Positions 54,774 through 63,631 are shown, counted from the first letter of the stretch. The stretch: 64,000 nucleotides of DNA from Streptomyces sp. CB02959 (GCF_002803155.1 NZ_NNBP01000007.1:211535-275534), one strand, 5' to 3'. Numbers and translations: made by a program. The notes: generated by a model not told the origin, from the letters alone.

Positions 54774-54796
54774 ATGCTAGCATCCTAGCAAGCTAG
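54774..54796. promoter_or_regulatory. tandem CTAGC palindromes, probable RHH operator/promoter
   Basis: ATGCTAGCAT (54774-54783) is a perfect palindrome and CTAGC-AA-GCTAG (54785-54796) a second one immediately beside it. TAGGAT on the minus strand within this block could be a -10, which would give a very short leader before the GTG at 54767. Repeated half-sites are usual for RHH proteins. Confidence 0.6.
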
Positions 54797-54837
54797 ATCG
54801 TAATGTGCACCGATACGGCAAACCAACCCGAGCCGCT

Positions 54838-55410
54838 TCAGGGCATCGGTGTCGACTTCTTGGCCCAACTGTCCGTGCGGGGGCTCCTGCGGGGCAGGCG
54901 CCGGGTCATCATGGTGATGAGTGCCCAGTTCAGGTGGGCTTCGGAGTGCTGGGGCAGCACGACGAAGCCCTTGGTGCCCTTCGGCCTGGAGACGATGCGC
55001 AGGCTGAGCCAGAGGCGTTCGCGGGCCCAGCCCACGAGGTCGCCGGCGTAGCCGCGGTCTGCCCAGGCCTGTGTGATCTGCGGCTGTGTGAGACGGAGCC
55101 GCCGGAACACGTCGCGGGCCGCATCGCGGTCCTGGAGGTCAGTGGGCGTCACCGTGATCATCACTTGCAGGCCAAGCGTGTCGACCGTGAGATGCCGTTT
55201 GCGGCCATTGATCTTCTTCCCGGCGTCGTAGTCGCGGCTGTCCTTGCCGACTGTGGAGGCGGCCTTGACCGACTGGGAGTCGACGATCAGCGTCACCGGG
55301 TGGGGGCAGCGGCCCTTGCCGGTACGGATCCGGCGGCGGAGCTGGTCGCGGATGTAGGTGATCACCCCGGCCCGGTTCCACCTCCAGAAAGACCCGTAAG
55401 CGCCCGCGGA
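54838..55410 (-). mobile_element. IS5-family transposase remnant
   Basis: The frame (AYGSFWRWNRAG, VTLIVDSQSVKAASTVGKDSR, GRKRHLTVDTLGL, AWADRGYAGDL) is an IS5-type DDE transposase with the first two Asp present. The N-terminal 100 or so residues are missing. At GFVVLP it jumps straight to QHSEAHLNWALIT: the segment that usually carries RRWVVERTF-like sequence and the catalytic Glu is deleted. It is therefore inactive. No terminal inverted repeats were identified. Confidence 0.8.
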
Positions 55411-55467
55411 TCGCCGCTAGCTCCCGTGCAGAACAGGGGGTGTCGGTGATGCGCGCAAGGCGTTGCG

Positions 55468-55779
55468 CTACGGCGTTTCAGCAACGCCTTTCCGTGACGC
55501 CTGCCGTTGCCGACAGGCCCGCACCTGCCAACGGTTGGAGCAGTACACCGCTGACGTCGACCCCCACCGTCCACGACCGATCGCACACCGGGCACTCCGC
55601 CTGCTCGCCTGCTGCATTGCGATAACCCGCTGCCGGGTCTGCCGACGCCTCCGCCACCGCCGCGACCTGCACCGCCCCGAGCAGAACTCCGCTGCCGCTG
55701 CCATCTTCGGCGGCAGCGGGTCACCGCACTCCCGGCAGTACCACCGGGTCGTCCCGCCAACCCCCACGCACCAAATCAT
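55468..55779 (-). CDS. possible double zinc-ribbon protein
   Basis: 103 residues. RWYCRECGDPLPP and EFCSGRCRSRRWRRRRQ form one Cys4 ribbon. ARCAIGRG and AVYCSNRWQVRACRQRQ look like a second copy with altered Cys. Very basic. RBS is weak. The region may be a decayed small DNA-binding gene, since the one-base-shifted frame holds AECPVCDRSW, a better second ribbon. Confidence 0.4.
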   Translation of the reverse strand: MIWCVGVGGTTRWYCRECGDPLPPKMAAAAEFCSGRCRSRRWRRRRQTRQRVIAMQQASRRSARCAIGRGRWGSTSAVYCSNRWQVRACRQRQASRKGVAETP

Positions 55780-55847
55780 CCAGCCGTACGCACCTCACGG
55801 CCAGAGAAGAAATGCACCTACTGAGCCAGCGCCCACCGGGGGCGGGC

Positions 55848-56864
55848 TTAGTGCTGCTCGGGTTGGGCGAAGCCGGTGTCGTCGCCTGTGTCGAAGGCGC
55901 CGGCGGCAGTGGTCGGGTCGAATCCGGGCGGGCTGTCCCTGAGGGTGAGGCCCATGCCGGCCAGCTTCGCCTTGACCTCGTCGATCGACTTCGCACCGAA
56001 GTTGCGGACGTCGAGGAGGTCGGCCTCGGAGCGCGCCACGAGCTCACCCACGGAGTGGATGCCCTCGCGCTTGAGGCAGTTGTAGGAGCGGACCGTGAGC
56101 TCCAACTCCTCGACGGGCACCGCCAGGTCGGCGGCGAGTGCGGCGTCCGTCGGGGACGGGCCCATGTCGATGCCCTCGGCGTCGATGTTCAGCTCGCGGG
56201 CGAGACCGAACAGCTCCACCAGGGTCTTGCCGGCCGAGGCCATGGCGTCACGGGGACGCATCGCCTGCTTGGTCTCGATGTCGACGATCAGCTTGTCGAA
56301 GTCGGTGCGCTGCTCGACACGGGTCGCCTCGACCTTGTAGGTGACCTTCAGCACGGGGCTGTAGATGGAGTCGACCGGGATCCGGCCGATCTCCTGGCCG
56401 ACCTGCTTGTTCTGCACGGCGGAGACGTAGCCGCGACCGCGCTCGACGGTCAGCTCCATCTCCAGCTTGCCCTTGCCGTTGACCGTGGCCAGGACCAGGT
56501 CGGGGTTGTGCACCTCGACACCGGCCGGCGGCGCGATGTCGGCGGCGGTGACCAGACCCGGACCCTGCTTGCGCAGGTACATCACGACCGGCTCGTCGTG
56601 CTCCGAGGAGACGACCAGCTGCTTGATGTTGAGGATCAGGTCGGTGACGTCTTCCTTGACGCCGGGCACGGTGGTGAACTCGTGCAGCACACCGTCGATA
56701 CGGATGGACGTGACCGCCGCACCCGGGATCGAGGAGAGCAGGGTCCGGCGCAGGGAGTTGCCGAGGGTGTAACCGAAGCCCGGCTCCAACGGCTCGATCA
56801 CGAACCGGGAACGACAGTCCTCCACGATCTCTTCGGTCAACGAGGGACGCTGAGCAATCAGCAT
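55848..56864 (-). CDS. rpoA: RNA polymerase alpha subunit, copy outside the ribosomal operon
   Basis: 338 residues from ATG 56864, with GGAGG before it. It starts [21 protein letters not shown], then [40 protein letters not shown] and the C-terminal domain [17 protein letters not shown] with [14 protein letters not shown]. Both the dimerising N-terminal domain and the alpha-CTD are complete. Residues differ from the usual Streptomyces sequence at the N-terminal EDCRSRF and in the last 20 positions. Neither rpsK nor rplQ is adjacent, so this is a separate copy. It could form alternative polymerase. Whether it is expressed is unknown. Confidence 0.93.
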   Translation of the reverse strand: MLIAQRPSLTEEIVEDCRSRFVIEPLEPGFGYTLGNSLRRTLLSSIPGAAVTSIRIDGVLHEFTTVPGVKEDVTDLILNIKQLVVSSEHDEPVVMYLRKQGPGLVTAADIAPPAGVEVHNPDLVLATVNGKGKLEMELTVERGRGYVSAVQNKQVGQEIGRIPVDSIYSPVLKVTYKVEATRVEQRTDFDKLIVDIETKQAMRPRDAMASAGKTLVELFGLARELNIDAEGIDMGPSPTDAALAADLAVPVEELELTVRSYNCLKREGIHSVGELVARSEADLLDVRNFGAKSIDEVKAKLAGMGLTLRDSPPGFDPTTAAGAFDTGDDTGFAQPEQH

Positions 56865-57403
56865 GAGCTGGCCTCCAGTCTTCGGCACCCGCGATGAGAT
56901 GCCGGCCACCGGACGACAGTCCGACGGCGATAGACCAAGAGTAGGGGCGATGTCGGCCATCGTCCGTATTCCCCGCGCACGGCGGGTGGCCTGCGAGCAG
57001 GGAGCAGGCGCCGAGCGGATCACCCGGCGCGCCCGCGGCTCAGGCCCCGTGGAGCTCCGGCGCGGCGTCGTCCACCCAGGGGTACCGCATCTGCACCTTG
57101 TGGTGCGGTGCATGGTGCCCGCGCTTAAGGCCGCACGACCAGGTTTCCCAGCCGTCCTCCTTGCTGCGGAGGATCTCCAGGTGGTGCTGCGGCAGGGGAT
57201 GTCAGTGGAGGTTGACGTCGGCACGACCCGGCACCCGCACGTCAGGGTTCGGCGGCTGCGCCCGGACCTCGGGTGAACCGCCGAAGCGGGACCGCGGTGT
57301 GGGACCGCGCGGCGGTTGAGTTTCCGGGTGGGCCCCGGGATGAACTCCAGCCCGGCTCGGACCGAGTTCGGGGCGCGAAAACGTTGGCGTAGTGGTGATC
57401 GAT
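56865..57403. other. region upstream of the extra rpoA with a gene fragment
   Basis: The leader next to rpoA includes the RBS. On the minus strand 57040-57201 reads [19 protein letters not shown] and [18 protein letters not shown], the credible tail of a lost protein, closed upstream by TGA. Segments near 57330-57400 match the lost end of the PIN protein at 57404. No promoter picked. Confidence 0.4.
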
Positions 57404-57769
57404 CTACGAAATCGCTGGGCAGCGCAGGCGCCAGGCCAGGGCTGCGTTGACGCAGTCGGTCAGGCCGAGCCGGTGCCCCTTATAGGTGCGCATCAGGTCC
57501 TCGGCCTCGTCGAGGAGCTTGCCGTCGACGACCGCGATCTGCAGGGCCCCGGTTCGTGCGAGCGCGCCGATACGGGTGACGGCCTCGATGGCAATGTGCT
57601 CGCCGGCCCGATTGGTGAGGAGGTGGTCGAGCCAGTCGAGGCCAAGCGGGGAGACGACCAGGATCCTGGGGGTGACCAGAGGTTGAACAGAGATGTCGCG
57701 GTGGTTGTAGGCGGCCAGCCACACGCAGGTGTCGACGACGGCGGGGGAGTGCGGTGAGGGCGCGGTCAC
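57404..57769 (-). pseudogene. PIN-domain (VapC-like) toxin cut short by a stop codon
   Basis: 121 residues from ATG 57769. VVDTCVWLAAYNHRD has the first acidic residue, PLGLDWLDHLLTNRAG the second region, and [17 protein letters not shown] the third. At CPAIS the frame hits TAG, but it reads on in frame as [11 protein letters not shown], the normal end of this family, and then breaks again. A nonsense mutation plus a later frameshift is likely. It follows an antitoxin fragment with an ATGA overlap. Confidence 0.65.
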
Positions 57770-57858
57770 CGGTCGAGGTCCTCCCGGAACAGGTCGTCGG
57801 TGCGGGCGGAGAGGTCCGGGGGTCCGTCAAAAAGCGCCCAGGCGTCGAGGGGTACGGC
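57766..57858 (-). pseudogene. antitoxin C-terminal fragment
   Basis: LAATAVPLDAWALFDGP and TDDLFREDLDR resemble the toxin-binding tail of VapB-type antitoxins, and the stop overlaps the PIN gene start. The DNA-binding N terminus is absent; upstream lies the hairpin at 57876-57901 instead. Confidence 0.5.
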
Positions 57859-57875
57859 CGTGGCCGCCAACGACG

Positions 57876-57901
57876 AAGGTCCCCTCCGAGGAGGGGACCT
57901 T
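57876..57901. terminator. 12-bp perfect hairpin
   Basis: AAGGTCCCCTCC and GGAGGGGACCTT with a 2-base centre. It has the form of a factor-independent terminator and lies where the antitoxin N terminus should be, so it may have come with an insertion or deletion. Confidence 0.6.
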
Positions 57902-58028
57902 CTGTGGAGCGCCCGGCCGGCCTTGCACCTGCATCTCCCACCGGTTGGTGGACGTCTTTCCTTGGACCACAGACGCGCGACTTCCTCCCGGTGTCCGCGG
58001 AGCGAAGCTGCACCATGATCATATCGGA

Positions 58029-58325
58029 TCAGCGAGGCCGATCCGTCCACCTCGCCACTGGCTGGGGTGGCCACGGTGCGGGGGAGTGGCTGACCGTCGA
58101 GTCCGCGCACCCGGCCGCCGGCTCGGCCAGGGCACCCTTCTCGATACGGTCGGCGGTGAGGGCCCAACGGAGCTTCGTTGAGACCCAGTCAGCGGTGTGG
58201 GTGCAGGTGGCGCCCTTGGCCGGTGGCATCCACTCGGCAGGGTCCTTGTCGCCTTTGGTGCGGTGGGGACCCGAGCTGACGGCTCCGAGGCTGGGTTCGG
58301 CGTCGAGGTCGTTGGCATACGGCTC
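58029..58325 (-). pseudogene. HNH endonuclease family protein, C-terminal remnant
   Basis: PYANDLDAEPSLGAVSSG, KGDKDPAEWMPPAKGATC and DWVSTKLRWALTADRIEKGAL match the end of the secreted HNH nuclease family common in Streptomyces. The first half, including the HNH core, is missing, and unrelated sequence precedes it. It ends about 150 bp from the tRNA gene. Confidence 0.65.
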
Positions 58326-58475
58326 ACGCCGGTCCGTACCAGCATGGTGCCAGAACCGTGGCCACCTCGACTGGAGCTTCACCTCATCCCGATACATGTC
58401 CTGAGCCATCCACGCCCCTGGGGCGGACGTCGATTCGGCCGATTCAGGTCGGTGCCGTAGGATGCAGCGTGCCGT

Positions 58476-58549
58476 CGCGGGGTGGAGCAGCTCGGTAGCT
58501 CGCTGGGCTCATAACCCAGAGGTCGCAGGTTCAAATCCTGTCCCCGCTA
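58476..58549 (+). tRNA. initiator tRNA-fMet (CAU)
   Basis: A 74-nt cloverleaf. The acceptor stem is CGCGGGG against CCCCGCT, so pair 1:72 is C:U and unpaired, an initiator mark. The anticodon loop CTCATAA (CAT at 58510-58512) sits on a stem with three G:C pairs, the second initiator mark. The T arm is GCAGG-TTCAAAT-CCTGT. No CCA is encoded, as is common in Streptomyces. Confidence 0.95.
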
Positions 58550-58556
58550 CTCAAAA

Positions 58557-58589
58557 GTGAAGGCCCGGTGGATTCCACCGGGCCTTCAC
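58557..58589 (+). terminator. terminator of the tRNA gene
   Basis: GTGAAGGCCCGGTGG, loop ATT, CCACCGGGCCTTCAC: a perfect 15-bp stem 8 bp past the tRNA. Confidence 0.88.
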
Positions 58590-58749
58590 TGTTCGCGTGC
58601 TCGATCGAGGTCATCGATCATGCCGACGAGGTGCCCATACCCTCTCGGTGATGATGGCGCCCTGGCGGTCCAGACCTGATCTCACGGTGAGGTTGGCGGG
58701 GAGGGACCGCGTCGTTGAGCGCCCTGTAGTGGGCGAGCGGCGGGGCTGG

Positions 58750-59253
58750 TCAGTTCCAGAAGCCGTGGTGGACTTCGCGGGCGTCGGCCAGCTCGACCGG
58801 GCCGATGACGGGGAGGTCGCGCTGCCCCGCGGTGAAGACGTTGCGGCACGGCAGGGCCATGGTGGGGTTCTCCTCGTTGGCGCCGGTCAGGGCGAGGAGT
58901 TCGTCCTCGCCGAGGGCGTAGACGACGCGGCCGATGTTGCCCCAGTAGATGGCTCCGGAGCACATCGCGCACGGTTCGGTGCTGGTGTAGAGGGTGCAGG
59001 TGCGCAGGAACGCGGCGTCGTATGTGGCGGTGGCCAGGCGGACGAGGTTGGTCTCGGCGTGGCCGGTGGCGTCGCGGTTGGTGGTGACGGTGTTCTCGGC
59101 CTCCAGGAGGATCTCGCCGTCGGGGCCGGTGAGCAGGGCGCCGAAGGGGTGGTTGCCGGCGGAACGGGAGCGGCGGGCGACGGCGACGGCGGCGTGGAGC
59201 AGCTCGATGTCGGCGTCGGTGGCGGTGGGAGCGGTGGTGGGGACGGCGGTCAT
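58750..59253 (-). CDS. cytidine/deoxycytidylate-type nucleobase deaminase
   Basis: 167 residues from ATG 59253, with AAGGAGA before it. Zinc motifs are TGHAETNLV (HAE) and TEPCAMCSGAIYW (PCxxC). The layout (NHPFGALLTGPDG, IYWGNIGRVVYALGEDEL) fits guanine/cytosine deaminases of the CDA fold. It overlaps the NCS1 permease stop (ATGA) and so should deaminate the imported base. Which base is not clear from sequence. Confidence 0.87.
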   Translation of the reverse strand: MTAVPTTAPTATDADIELLHAAVAVARRSRSAGNHPFGALLTGPDGEILLEAENTVTTNRDATGHAETNLVRLATATYDAAFLRTCTLYTSTEPCAMCSGAIYWGNIGRVVYALGEDELLALTGANEENPTMALPCRNVFTAGQRDLPVIGPVELADAREVHHGFWN

Positions 59254-60656
59254 GCCGGGATCTCCTTGTTGGTGTGTGCGGTGTGGGTGTGGGGTGCCGT
59301 CGGGCGGCGGTGTACGCGGGTGAGCGCGTAGTGGGCGAGGCCGGCCGTCAGGAAGGCGACGGCGGCTGCGCAGGAGCCGAGGGCCGGGTGGTCCTTGGCG
59401 ATCGGTCCGACGTAGACACCGGGCTGGCTCATGAAGGGGACGGCGGCGGCCAGTCCGAGTAGCCAGGAGGCGAAGCCGGTACCGAAGCGTGGAGTGGGGG
59501 ACTGCGCGCGGGCTCGGAAGCGGTGGACGAGCATCACGGCGAGCCAGGGTGCGATCCAGTTGCCCAGGAGGATGAGGAAGTTCTCGAAGGACTTCCAGTA
59601 GTCGCCCTGCCCGGTGGTCCAGCCGATGGCGCCGCCGATCACGCCGACGACGAGGACGGCCTGCCAGCGGGCCATCTTCACGCCGGCGATCAGCCAGGCC
59701 AGGGCGCCGGAGTAGCAGTCCAGACAGCTGGAGGTGATGGTGGACAGGCCCAGCGCCAGCATGGTGACGGTGGCGAGCGCACCGGGCAGCACTTGGCCGA
59801 CGAGGTCGGTGGGGGTGCCGATGAAGGCGATGGTCCCGATGGCGGCGCCGAGGCTGGCAATCCACACCGAGCCCAGCCAGGTGCCGGTGAAGGCGCAGGC
59901 GAAGAGCCGACGGGGCGGGGTGCCGGCGGGCATGTAGCGGGTGTAGTCCGCTGCGTACGAGGAGAAGCTGAGCGCGCGGGCCGCCTGGACAGCGATGGTC
60001 AGCGCGAATGCGCCGGTGAAGCCGAGCGCTCCCGCCTTGTCGGGAGCGAAGTGGGAGCCGAGGTCGCTCTTGGCGTACCCGTAGACCGAGACGCCGATGA
60101 ACAGCAGCGGCAGGACGACGGCCATCGCCTTCTGTACGAGGTGGATGAACCCGTAGCCGACCAGCGCGATGGCGACCTGCGCCAAGGTGACCAGCGCGAA
60201 CGCCGGGGCGAAACCGCCGCCCATGAGGGTTTGGACGGCGAACGCGCCGAGCACGGAGTTGACCGCGAACCATGCGCACGCCTTGAAGAAGACCAGTACC
60301 GCGGGGACTGCCGCGCCGTAGCGGCCCAGCGGGACGCGGGTCTGCACCAGCAGCCCGACCCCGGCGCGCGGCCCGAAGGTGGACATGACGCCGATCGCGG
60401 TGGCGCCGACGGCGCTGCCCAGGACGATGGCGAGCAGTGCCTGGACCCAGCCGAGCCCGAAGGCGGCGGTGGCGAGCATGCCGCTGGAGAGGCTGGAGAA
60501 CTGGACGTTGGAGCTGAACCAGAGCGTGAACGAGGAGCCTGGTCCGCCGCTGCGCCCGTCTTCCGGTATCGGTTCGACACCGGAGGTCTCGACCGCTGTC
60601 GCGGCGCGCAGGGACCCTTTGATCTTCTGCGCGAGTGTGGTGCTGTGCTGAGCCAT
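59250..60656 (-). CDS. NCS1 family nucleobase permease (CodB-like)
   Basis: 468 residues from ATG 60656, with GGAGG before it. About 12 membrane helices. Family features: TLWFSSNVQFSSLSSGMLA in the first helix, FGPRAGVGLLVQTRVPLGRYGAAVPA, FSSYAADYTRYMP and STITSSCLDCYSGAL. It imports cytosine or a purine with a cation or proton, supplying the deaminase encoded next. Confidence 0.9.
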   Translation of the reverse strand: MAQHSTTLAQKIKGSLRAATAVETSGVEPIPEDGRSGGPGSSFTLWFSSNVQFSSLSSGMLATAAFGLGWVQALLAIVLGSAVGATAIGVMSTFGPRAGVGLLVQTRVPLGRYGAAVPAVLVFFKACAWFAVNSVLGAFAVQTLMGGGFAPAFALVTLAQVAIALVGYGFIHLVQKAMAVVLPLLFIGVSVYGYAKSDLGSHFAPDKAGALGFTGAFALTIAVQAARALSFSSYAADYTRYMPAGTPPRRLFACAFTGTWLGSVWIASLGAAIGTIAFIGTPTDLVGQVLPGALATVTMLALGLSTITSSCLDCYSGALAWLIAGVKMARWQAVLVVGVIGGAIGWTTGQGDYWKSFENFLILLGNWIAPWLAVMLVHRFRARAQSPTPRFGTGFASWLLGLAAAVPFMSQPGVYVGPIAKDHPALGSCAAAVAFLTAGLAHYALTRVHRRPTAPHTHTAHTNKEIPA

Positions 60657-60822
60657 GCCGAGCCTCCTTCCGTCATTCGTAGGAATCAGGGAAAGCCGTG
60701 CGCTGCAGCAACCGCAGTACACACCTGATGCACCACGGGCCGGCATCCTCGGTAGAGCGCAAACTCTGGCCCGGAACCATCGCCCCTTCGTACGATCGTC
60801 GGAGACGAAGGAAGGGGACGGG

Positions 60823-62349
60823 ATGCGCGTAGCGGATCTGCCCGCCATGCCGGAGCTCCGGCTGGCTCTGCTTGCCGACGGCGGCCCCGGCGGCCTGGAT
60901 CGCGAGGTGCGCTGGGTCTACACCACCGACCTGCTGGAGCCCGCAGCCTTCCTCTCCGGCGGCGAACTGGTACTGACCAGCGAGGGCTGGTACCGCACCG
61001 AAGCCGACTGCGAGACCTTCGCTGCCTCGCTGGCCCAGGGCGGGGCCGCCGCCCTGGTCGCCGGTGACATCCTGCTCGGCGAGGTCCCGCCCGCCCTGGT
61101 CGCCGCCTGCAGCCGGCACCGCATCCCCGTGCTGGCCGCGCCCGCCGACATCAGCTACAGCACCCTGTCGCGCACCGTCATCGACCGCATCAACCACGAG
61201 CGCGGCCGCGAACTCGCCGACGTGCTCGGCCGCCACCGCCGCCTGGTCACCGCGCTGGTGGAAGGCGCCGACCTCGGCGGCCTGGTCGCCATGCTCGCCA
61301 CCGAACTCGACACCCCCTGCTGGGCGTTGTCCCCTGCGGGCCGCCTGCTCGCCGGGCCCGCCCACGCGCTTCCGGCCGTCACCCGCACCCGCCTCGCCGC
61401 CCACGCCCTGCACGCCGAACGTCTGCCGGCCACCATCGACGGCCGGACCCTGCTGCCCATCGGCCGCCGCAGCGCCGGAGGCGGACTCCTCGTCGTCCAC
61501 GGCACCCCGGATGACACCACCACCGCCGAACAGACCGCCGAACTCCTCGCTCTGGGCGGTGCCCGCCGCGACGAACGCCGCCGCACCGAGCAGCAGTTCC
61601 ACGCCCAGCTCGTCGAACTCCTCGACCAGCAGGCACCGGCCGCCGCCGTGACCGCCCGCCTGCGGACCACAGGACTGGCCACCGACCGGCCCCTGCTCGT
61701 CCTGACCGCCCTGACCCGCGGCGCCCTGCGCTCCTGGGACCTGGCCGCCGACCTCGCCGAAAGCGCCCTGGACGAAGACCCTGACATCCGCACCGTCATC
61801 GCCGGCAGTGAGAGCGGCCTGACGATCCTCGCCTCACTGGGCACCCACCTCGACGACACTCACCTGGCCCGCCTGCTGCGCGACCGCCTGACCCAGTTCG
61901 AACCCGCCGCCGACGGCGGCCGCATCGCCTTCGGGCTCAGCGCCAGCCCCGACCCTGCGGGCCTGTCCCGCGCCCTGGAGGAATCCCGCCACGCGGCCCG
62001 CCTCGCCGCCCTGCGCCCCCACTGCCTCGCCCTCGTCACCGCCGGCGAACTCGACTCCCACCTCCTGCTCCTGGCCGGCGTCCCCGCCGAGATCCGTGGC
62101 TCCTACCGGCACAGCCTCCTCGGCCCACTCCACGCCTACGACACCGAACACGGCACCGACCTGGTGCACACCCTCACCGTGTTCCTGGAGGCCAACGGGG
62201 CCTGGCGTACCGCGGCCACGGAACTCCACATCCACGTCAGCACGCTCCACTACCGCATCGGCCGCATCGAGCAACTCACCGGCCGCGACCTGTCCACCGC
62301 CCGCGACCGCGTCGACCTCTACCTCGCCTGCACGATCAGCGACCACTGA
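60823..62349 (+). CDS. PucR family transcriptional regulator
   Basis: 508 residues; ATG 60823 follows GAAGGGGAC. The N-terminal PucR (purine catabolism) sensor domain shows RWVYTTDLLEPAAFLSGGELVLT. The central GGDEF-like domain runs from about 280 to 400. The C-terminal HTH_30 is HTLTVFLEANGAWRTAATELHIHVSTLHYRIGRIEQLTGRDL. It is divergent from the permease-deaminase pair across a 166-bp gap and probably controls it in response to a base. Confidence 0.88.
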   Translation: MRVADLPAMPELRLALLADGGPGGLDREVRWVYTTDLLEPAAFLSGGELVLTSEGWYRTEADCETFAASLAQGGAAALVAGDILLGEVPPALVAACSRHRIPVLAAPADISYSTLSRTVIDRINHERGRELADVLGRHRRLVTALVEGADLGGLVAMLATELDTPCWALSPAGRLLAGPAHALPAVTRTRLAAHALHAERLPATIDGRTLLPIGRRSAGGGLLVVHGTPDDTTTAEQTAELLALGGARRDERRRTEQQFHAQLVELLDQQAPAAAVTARLRTTGLATDRPLLVLTALTRGALRSWDLAADLAESALDEDPDIRTVIAGSESGLTILASLGTHLDDTHLARLLRDRLTQFEPAADGGRIAFGLSASPDPAGLSRALEESRHAARLAALRPHCLALVTAGELDSHLLLLAGVPAEIRGSYRHSLLGPLHAYDTEHGTDLVHTLTVFLEANGAWRTAATELHIHVSTLHYRIGRIEQLTGRDLSTARDRVDLYLACTISDH

Positions 62350-62712
62350 AGCGTGCATGGCCGCCACGCCCGTGATCCAGTCCACTGTGACTTCCTCGCC
62401 AGCTGCCGGCCCCGCTACGGCGCCTGACGGATAGTGCGGGGCCTGGGATCGCCGGGTCCCGGCGCAGCGCAAGGCCCGCCGCGAGCTCGGACACCAGCCG
62501 CAGAGTAGGCCGCGACCTGGGATCTCAGGAGCCATCCACCAAGCGCGCGCCCGGCCCGGGCGTGCGGCAAACGTCTTCCGAGCCTAGGTGGCTGTGCCCC
62601 GCGGCGCACTCGAGGACGACCTTGACCGGCTCATCGCAGGAGCTCGCATCGTCGACGGGCCGGTGCCGGACGATGACCGACGGACCCTGCGGGTCGGCGA
62701 AGGGGATCGGCC
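62350..62712. other. intergenic region before the tautomerase gene
   Basis: 363 bp. A GTG-started frame at 62588 (AVPRGALEDDLDRLIAGARIV) runs into the tautomerase gene in another frame; it has no RBS and is left uncalled. Nothing else is seen. Confidence 0.3.
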
Positions 62713-63210
62713 ATGCCCATATTTGACGTGTACATTCCCGACGGCGCGCTCCAGCCGGACGCCGAGGCGGCGCTGCTGAACCGCATCACCGAGATCCTCA
62801 TCCGCAACGAGGGATTCGACCCCGCCGACCCGGTGAGCCGTTCCGTCTCCTGGCTCTGGCTGCACCGACCGGCCGGCGTCTACGTCGGCGGAGAACCCGC
62901 GGACGCACCTCGCTACAAGGTCGTCCCGTCCGTCCCCGAGGGCCAGCTCGACGAGCAGAAGCGTGAGAGCGTCATCGCCGAGGTCACCGAGGCAATCCTC
63001 GACGCCGAGAACGGCGCCTGGCCGCGTGACGCCCGCCGGATCTGGGTGTTCCCCACCGAGATCCCCGAGGGCCACTGGGGCGGCCGGGGCCAGATCAGGC
63101 CGCTCGCGACGATCCTCGCCCGGCTCAGCGGCGGCGACACCAAGCGGGCCCGTACGCTCGCGCGTGAGCGGATCGCTGCCAGCCGAGCCGAACACGCCCG
63201 ACTGCCCTGA
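62713..63210 (+). CDS. tautomerase family protein
   Basis: 165 residues. It begins MPIFDVYIPDG, exposing the catalytic N-terminal Pro of the tautomerase superfamily after Met removal. LNRITEILIRNEGFDP, DEQKRESVIAEVTEAIL and RIWVFPTEIPEGHWGGRGQ fit the longer, fused type (cis-CaaD/Cg10062-like, about 150 aa). Substrate unknown. AGGGGAT serves as a weak RBS. Confidence 0.85.
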   Translation: MPIFDVYIPDGALQPDAEAALLNRITEILIRNEGFDPADPVSRSVSWLWLHRPAGVYVGGEPADAPRYKVVPSVPEGQLDEQKRESVIAEVTEAILDAENGAWPRDARRIWVFPTEIPEGHWGGRGQIRPLATILARLSGGDTKRARTLARERIAASRAEHARLP

Positions 63211-63277
63211 TGAGCGGCGAACGCGAACTGGCCGCCGATAGAAGGCGACTGGGCCCTCTCGGTGCGCTGGACGGCCG

Positions 63278-63631
63278 TCACTTGATGGTGGTGTCGCCGA
63301 GGGCCTCCAGTACCGGCCGGAGGCCCTCGGCGGCCTTCTCGACCAGCTCACGGTCCACATCGGCGAGCAGTCGCGCGTAGTTCGCCAGATGGTCGGTGAA
63401 GGCGGCACCGATGACCTCGTGTCCGCGCTCGGTGAGGTGCATCTTGACAGTGCGCCGGTCCTCTCCGTCGCGCACTCGTTCCACCAGGCCCTTGGCCTCC
63501 ATCTTGTCGGCGCGATTGGTGATCGTGCCGGAGGCCACCATGGATGCCTTGAGGAAGGTCCCGGCGGGGAGGGCGTAGGGCGGCCCGGAGCGCTGCAGCG
63601 TGCTGAGGATGTCGAACTCGCCAACGTCCAA
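63278..63631 (-). CDS. MarR family regulator, N-terminally shortened
   Basis: 117 residues from a TTG at 63631. GEFDILSTLQRSGPPYALPAG, SMVASGTITNRADKMEAKGLV and RTVKMHLTERGHEVIG are the winged helix of MarR proteins. The usual first 40-50 residues, the dimerisation helix, are missing: the frame upstream is short and closed by TAA. It may be a decayed gene. It converges on the tautomerase gene. Confidence 0.6.
   Translation of the reverse strand: MDVGEFDILSTLQRSGPPYALPAGTFLKASMVASGTITNRADKMEAKGLVERVRDGEDRRTVKMHLTERGHEVIGAAFTDHLANYARLLADVDRELVEKAAEGLRPVLEALGDTTIK

Noticed and set aside
56950..57276. Plus-strand gene upstream of rpoA
   Set aside because: It overlaps a more protein-like minus fragment (57040-57201), lacks an RBS and has no motif.
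62588..62779. Small plus-strand gene before the tautomerase
   Set aside because: No RBS, and half of it overlaps the tautomerase start in another frame.
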